A DNA stretch of 64,000 nt, from assembly GCF_030546645.1 (NCBI RefSeq), contig NZ_JAUOTO010000007.1, forward strand, positions 310,001-374,000. The letters are read 5' to 3'. A model generated the notes under the pieces. The model was not told the origin of the DNA. It was given only the letters and a program-made list of their open reading frames with translations, and made no database searches. Below, in pieces: positions 60,699 to 64,000 of the stretch. Both the position numbers and the translations under genes were made by a program. How positions within the stretch are numbered: the stretch's first letter is position 1; the number at the start of each line of letters is the position of its first letter. Source of the stretch: Flavitalea plasmicola. Lineage in GTDB: Bacteria > Bacteroidota > Bacteroidia > Chitinophagales > Chitinophagaceae.

Positions 60699-60848
60699 AT
60701 GACGAACGAAGATTTTTGTAGATAACTGTTTATTAAATTAAGGGCCATAAATTTAGAATTTAATCGTCAACTAATTACATTTACTTTCGCTTTAACGCAA
60801 ACGATTCCATAACCTTAACGATCATCTAAATAATCATCTAACGATCAC
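60699..60848. other. Divergent promoter region of acs and the MHS transporter
   Basis: ATCATCTAA occurs twice with a 12-bp period (60822-60830 and 60834-60842), flanked by AACGATCA on both sides. It sits 7-27 bp before the transporter ATG, where a repressor could act. TTACTTTCG at 60782-60790 is a partial -7 match (TAnnTTTG with one change). Confidence 0.4.
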
Positions 60849-62375
60849 ATGGCTTCCACATCTGTCACCGGCATCCGCAAGATCATCACCGCCTCCTCGC
60901 TGGGAACCCTCATCGAATGGTATGATTTCTACATTTTCGGTAGCCTGGCCACCGTCATCGCCGCTCAGTTCTTTCCCAAAGGCAATCCCACGGCAGCGCT
61001 GCTATCTACCCTGGCCACCTTCGCCGCAGGATTCATCGTACGCCCTTTCGGCGCCCTTGTCTTCGGCCGGCTGGGCGATATGATCGGACGGAAATACACT
61101 TTCCTCCTCACCCTGATCATCATGGGCGGCTCCACCTTCGCCATCGGGCTGGTCCCCAAATATGAGACCATCGGTTTTGCCGCCCCCCTGATCGTATTGC
61201 TGCTCCGCCTTTTGCAGGGTCTGGCCCTGGGCGGGGAATATGGCGGGGCCGCCACCTACGTCGCGGAACATTCCCCTGCCCACCGGAGAGGGTACTTTAC
61301 TTCCTGGATCCAGACGACAGCTACGGTAGGCCTGCTTGTATCCCTGGGCGTGATCCTCCTCGTCCGGCACCTCCTGGACCAGGACCCGGCCCGCAGCATA
61401 GAAAAATTCAACGACTGGGGCTGGCGCATCCCCTTCCTCATTTCCATCGTACTGGTGGGCGTCTCTATCTACATCCGCCTGAAAATGAGCGAATCCCCCC
61501 TGTTCCAGCAACTGCGCACGGAAGGGAGGACCTCCACCAATCCCCTGAAAGAAAGCTTCGGCCATAAAGCCAATCTGAAAGTAGTCCTGCTGGCCCTGTT
61601 CGGCGCCACCATGGGACAGGGCGTCATCTTCTATACAGGCCAGTTCTATGCCCAGACCTTCCTGGAGAACACCTGCCGTGTCAACTTCGATCAGGCCAAG
61701 ACCATCCTCATCCTGGCCATCGTGCTGGCCAGCCCCTTCTTCCTGGTCTTCGGCGGATGGAGCGACAAGATCGGGCGCAAATGGATCATGATCGCGGGCA
61801 TGGCGCTGGCCGTACTGTCCTATCAATTCTTCTTCCGGCAAATGCTGACCATCTCCGACACCAAAGGACGGACCGAGCTGACAGCCGAAAAAGAGATCCG
61901 CAGCAATGTAGCCTTCATCGGCGCCACCGGCAACATACTGCGCAGCACTTCCACCATCCGGCATTACGAAGACGGCTTCACCGTCAGCGAAACGCAAAAA
62001 GATACGCTATACGCAGGCGGAAAGGCAGGCGCCAGATCAAAGCCCGAGGTGGCCAAAACCCTGGGGACGGCGGATTATTGGAAAATGATCGGCATCGTCT
62101 TCATCATGATCATCTATGTCACCATGGTGTATGGGCCCATCGCCGCCTTCCTGGTAGAATTGTTCCCCACCCGCATTCGCTACACCTCCATGTCCCTGCC
62201 TTACCACATCGGCAATGGGGTGTTCGGCGGTCTCACCCCCTATGTCGCCCTGCTGCTGACGACCATCAACCCCGACAATAAGCTGGCGGGACTGTGGTAT
62301 CCCGTCCTGGTGGCGGCGGTCTGCCTGATCATCGGCATGCTGTACATACCCGCTAAATCCCCATCTGCTGAATAA
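60849..62375 (+). CDS. MFS transporter of the metabolite:H+ symporter (MHS) type
   Basis: A 508-aa transporter with about 12 helices. The MHS start is SSLGTLIEWYDFYIFGSLAT and the loop motif RPFGALVFGRLGDMIGRKYT. A second-half motif FGGWSDKIGRKW lies about 300. An unusual soluble insert (residues about 340-405, TKGRTELTAEKEIRSNVAF) divides the second half. A ProP/KgtP-like uptake of dicarboxylates, osmolytes or acetate is possible; the divergent acs suggests acetate or propionate. Confidence 0.88.
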   Translation: MASTSVTGIRKIITASSLGTLIEWYDFYIFGSLATVIAAQFFPKGNPTAALLSTLATFAAGFIVRPFGALVFGRLGDMIGRKYTFLLTLIIMGGSTFAIGLVPKYETIGFAAPLIVLLLRLLQGLALGGEYGGAATYVAEHSPAHRRGYFTSWIQTTATVGLLVSLGVILLVRHLLDQDPARSIEKFNDWGWRIPFLISIVLVGVSIYIRLKMSESPLFQQLRTEGRTSTNPLKESFGHKANLKVVLLALFGATMGQGVIFYTGQFYAQTFLENTCRVNFDQAKTILILAIVLASPFFLVFGGWSDKIGRKWIMIAGMALAVLSYQFFFRQMLTISDTKGRTELTAEKEIRSNVAFIGATGNILRSTSTIRHYEDGFTVSETQKDTLYAGGKAGARSKPEVAKTLGTADYWKMIGIVFIMIIYVTMVYGPIAAFLVELFPTRIRYTSMSLPYHIGNGVFGGLTPYVALLLTTINPDNKLAGLWYPVLVAAVCLIIGMLYIPAKSPSAE

Positions 62376-62393
62376 CCATTAAAAACAACGCAT

Positions 62394-62621
62394 ATGAACA
62401 CCATAAAGAAGATATTAGGAGTAGCCTGGATCGCCCTGGGGCTGGTGGCGCTCTTTTATCTCATCAGGACCGCCTCCTCCGAGATTGCCCGCAATCCGGT
62501 GTCGAGCACAAAGCTCCAATGGGGCATCTTCATCGGTATTTTTATCCCCATCGCCTTCGGCCTGGTACTGTTTGGCTACTACGCCCTGAAAGGAGAATAC
62601 GGGACCGGGTATGATAAATAG
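62394..62621 (+). CDS. Small two-helix membrane protein (75 aa)
   Basis: MNTIKKILGVAWIALGLVALFYLI is one helix. WGIFIGIFIPIAFGLVLFGYYALK is the second. A short polar tail EYGTGYDK follows. It starts 18 bp after the MHS transporter and could be a small partner of it, like many two-gene transport units. No known family name is certain. Confidence 0.7.
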   Translation: MNTIKKILGVAWIALGLVALFYLIRTASSEIARNPVSSTKLQWGIFIGIFIPIAFGLVLFGYYALKGEYGTGYDK

Positions 62622-62658
62622 GGGGGATTAACCTATTTTTATGGGGTAAACCACCAGC

Positions 62659-64000
<1,342 letters not shown>

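Noticed and set aside
61002-61997. Minus-strand frame of 331 codons opposite the MHS transporter
   Set aside because: Antisense to a transporter with clear motifs; no domain.

Overview
The window is chromosomal DNA of a Bacteroidota member, most likely Chitinophagaceae (Chitinophaga-like). The evidence is a GldA-type gliding ABC ATPase, a protein with a type IX secretion C-terminal domain, a BatB-BatC fusion, the long insert-bearing form of IspG, an AmgK-like/RapZ-C fusion plus a MurU-like nucleotidyltransferase, scarce Shine-Dalgarno sequences, and repeated TAnnTTTG (-7) boxes just upstream of start codons. Base composition is near or slightly above half G+C, except for an AT-rich insertion at about 21.8-23.7 kb. 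No rRNA, tRNA, CRISPR array, integrase or intact insertion sequence was recognised.

Layout. 0-12.4 kb is mostly minus-strand housekeeping: a truncated YncE-like propeller/phosphoesterase, a MurU-like nucleotidyltransferase, nadB, a TDT/SLAC1-type transporter, a lipoprotein, an aldose epimerase, a DJ-1/PfpI protein with a 58-aa neighbour, a WYL regulator overlapping ispG, and batB-batC. 12.4-16 kb holds a class D beta-lactamase-like lipoprotein that lacks the catalytic Ser and Lys, a small plus-strand membrane protein and a periplasmic trehalase behind an operator-like region. 16-21.8 kb is a minus-strand cluster of two vanadium-haloperoxidase/PAP2-like lipoproteins and two outer-membrane barrels. 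21.8-23.7 kb is the AT-rich AlbA_2/ATPase gene.

23.7-31.2 kb (plus) carries icmF, glucokinase, a tail-collar protein, an unsecreted substrate-binding-protein homologue and a type IX cargo protein. 31.2-34.2 kb (minus, apart from one small plus-strand ORF) has a Nei-like glycosylase, a DUF763 protein and a PfpI protein. 34.4-39.0 kb is a MacAB-TolC-like efflux operon. After 620 bp without a convincing gene come korA, a convergent FUSC protein, the AmgK-like/RapZ fusion, two tandem LpxL-type acyltransferases, and a four-gene block ending in a histidine kinase and response regulator (47.3-49.8 kb). 49.8-55 kb holds an ArsR/persulfide-dioxygenase-like pair, tsaB, a 3HCDH-like protein, a RidA protein and kbl. 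55.2-57.8 kb is an ECF sigma/anti-sigma-like/outer-membrane operon. 58-64 kb has an L,D-transpeptidase, acs, an MHS-type transporter, gldA and the start of eno.

Themes. Cell-envelope upkeep and peptidoglycan salvage recur (MurU-like, AmgK-like/RapZ, LpxL pair, L,D-transpeptidase, FUSC, efflux). Carbon and CoA metabolism is spread through the window (IcmF, Glk, KorA, Acs, Kbl, trehalase). The least explained parts are the haloperoxidase/barrel cluster, the collar/binding-protein/type IX trio, the beta-lactamase-like pseudoenzyme, the split membrane-sensor/kinase block, and families of intergenic hairpins, notably three copies of a 7-bp-periodic repeat in the 53-59 kb region.
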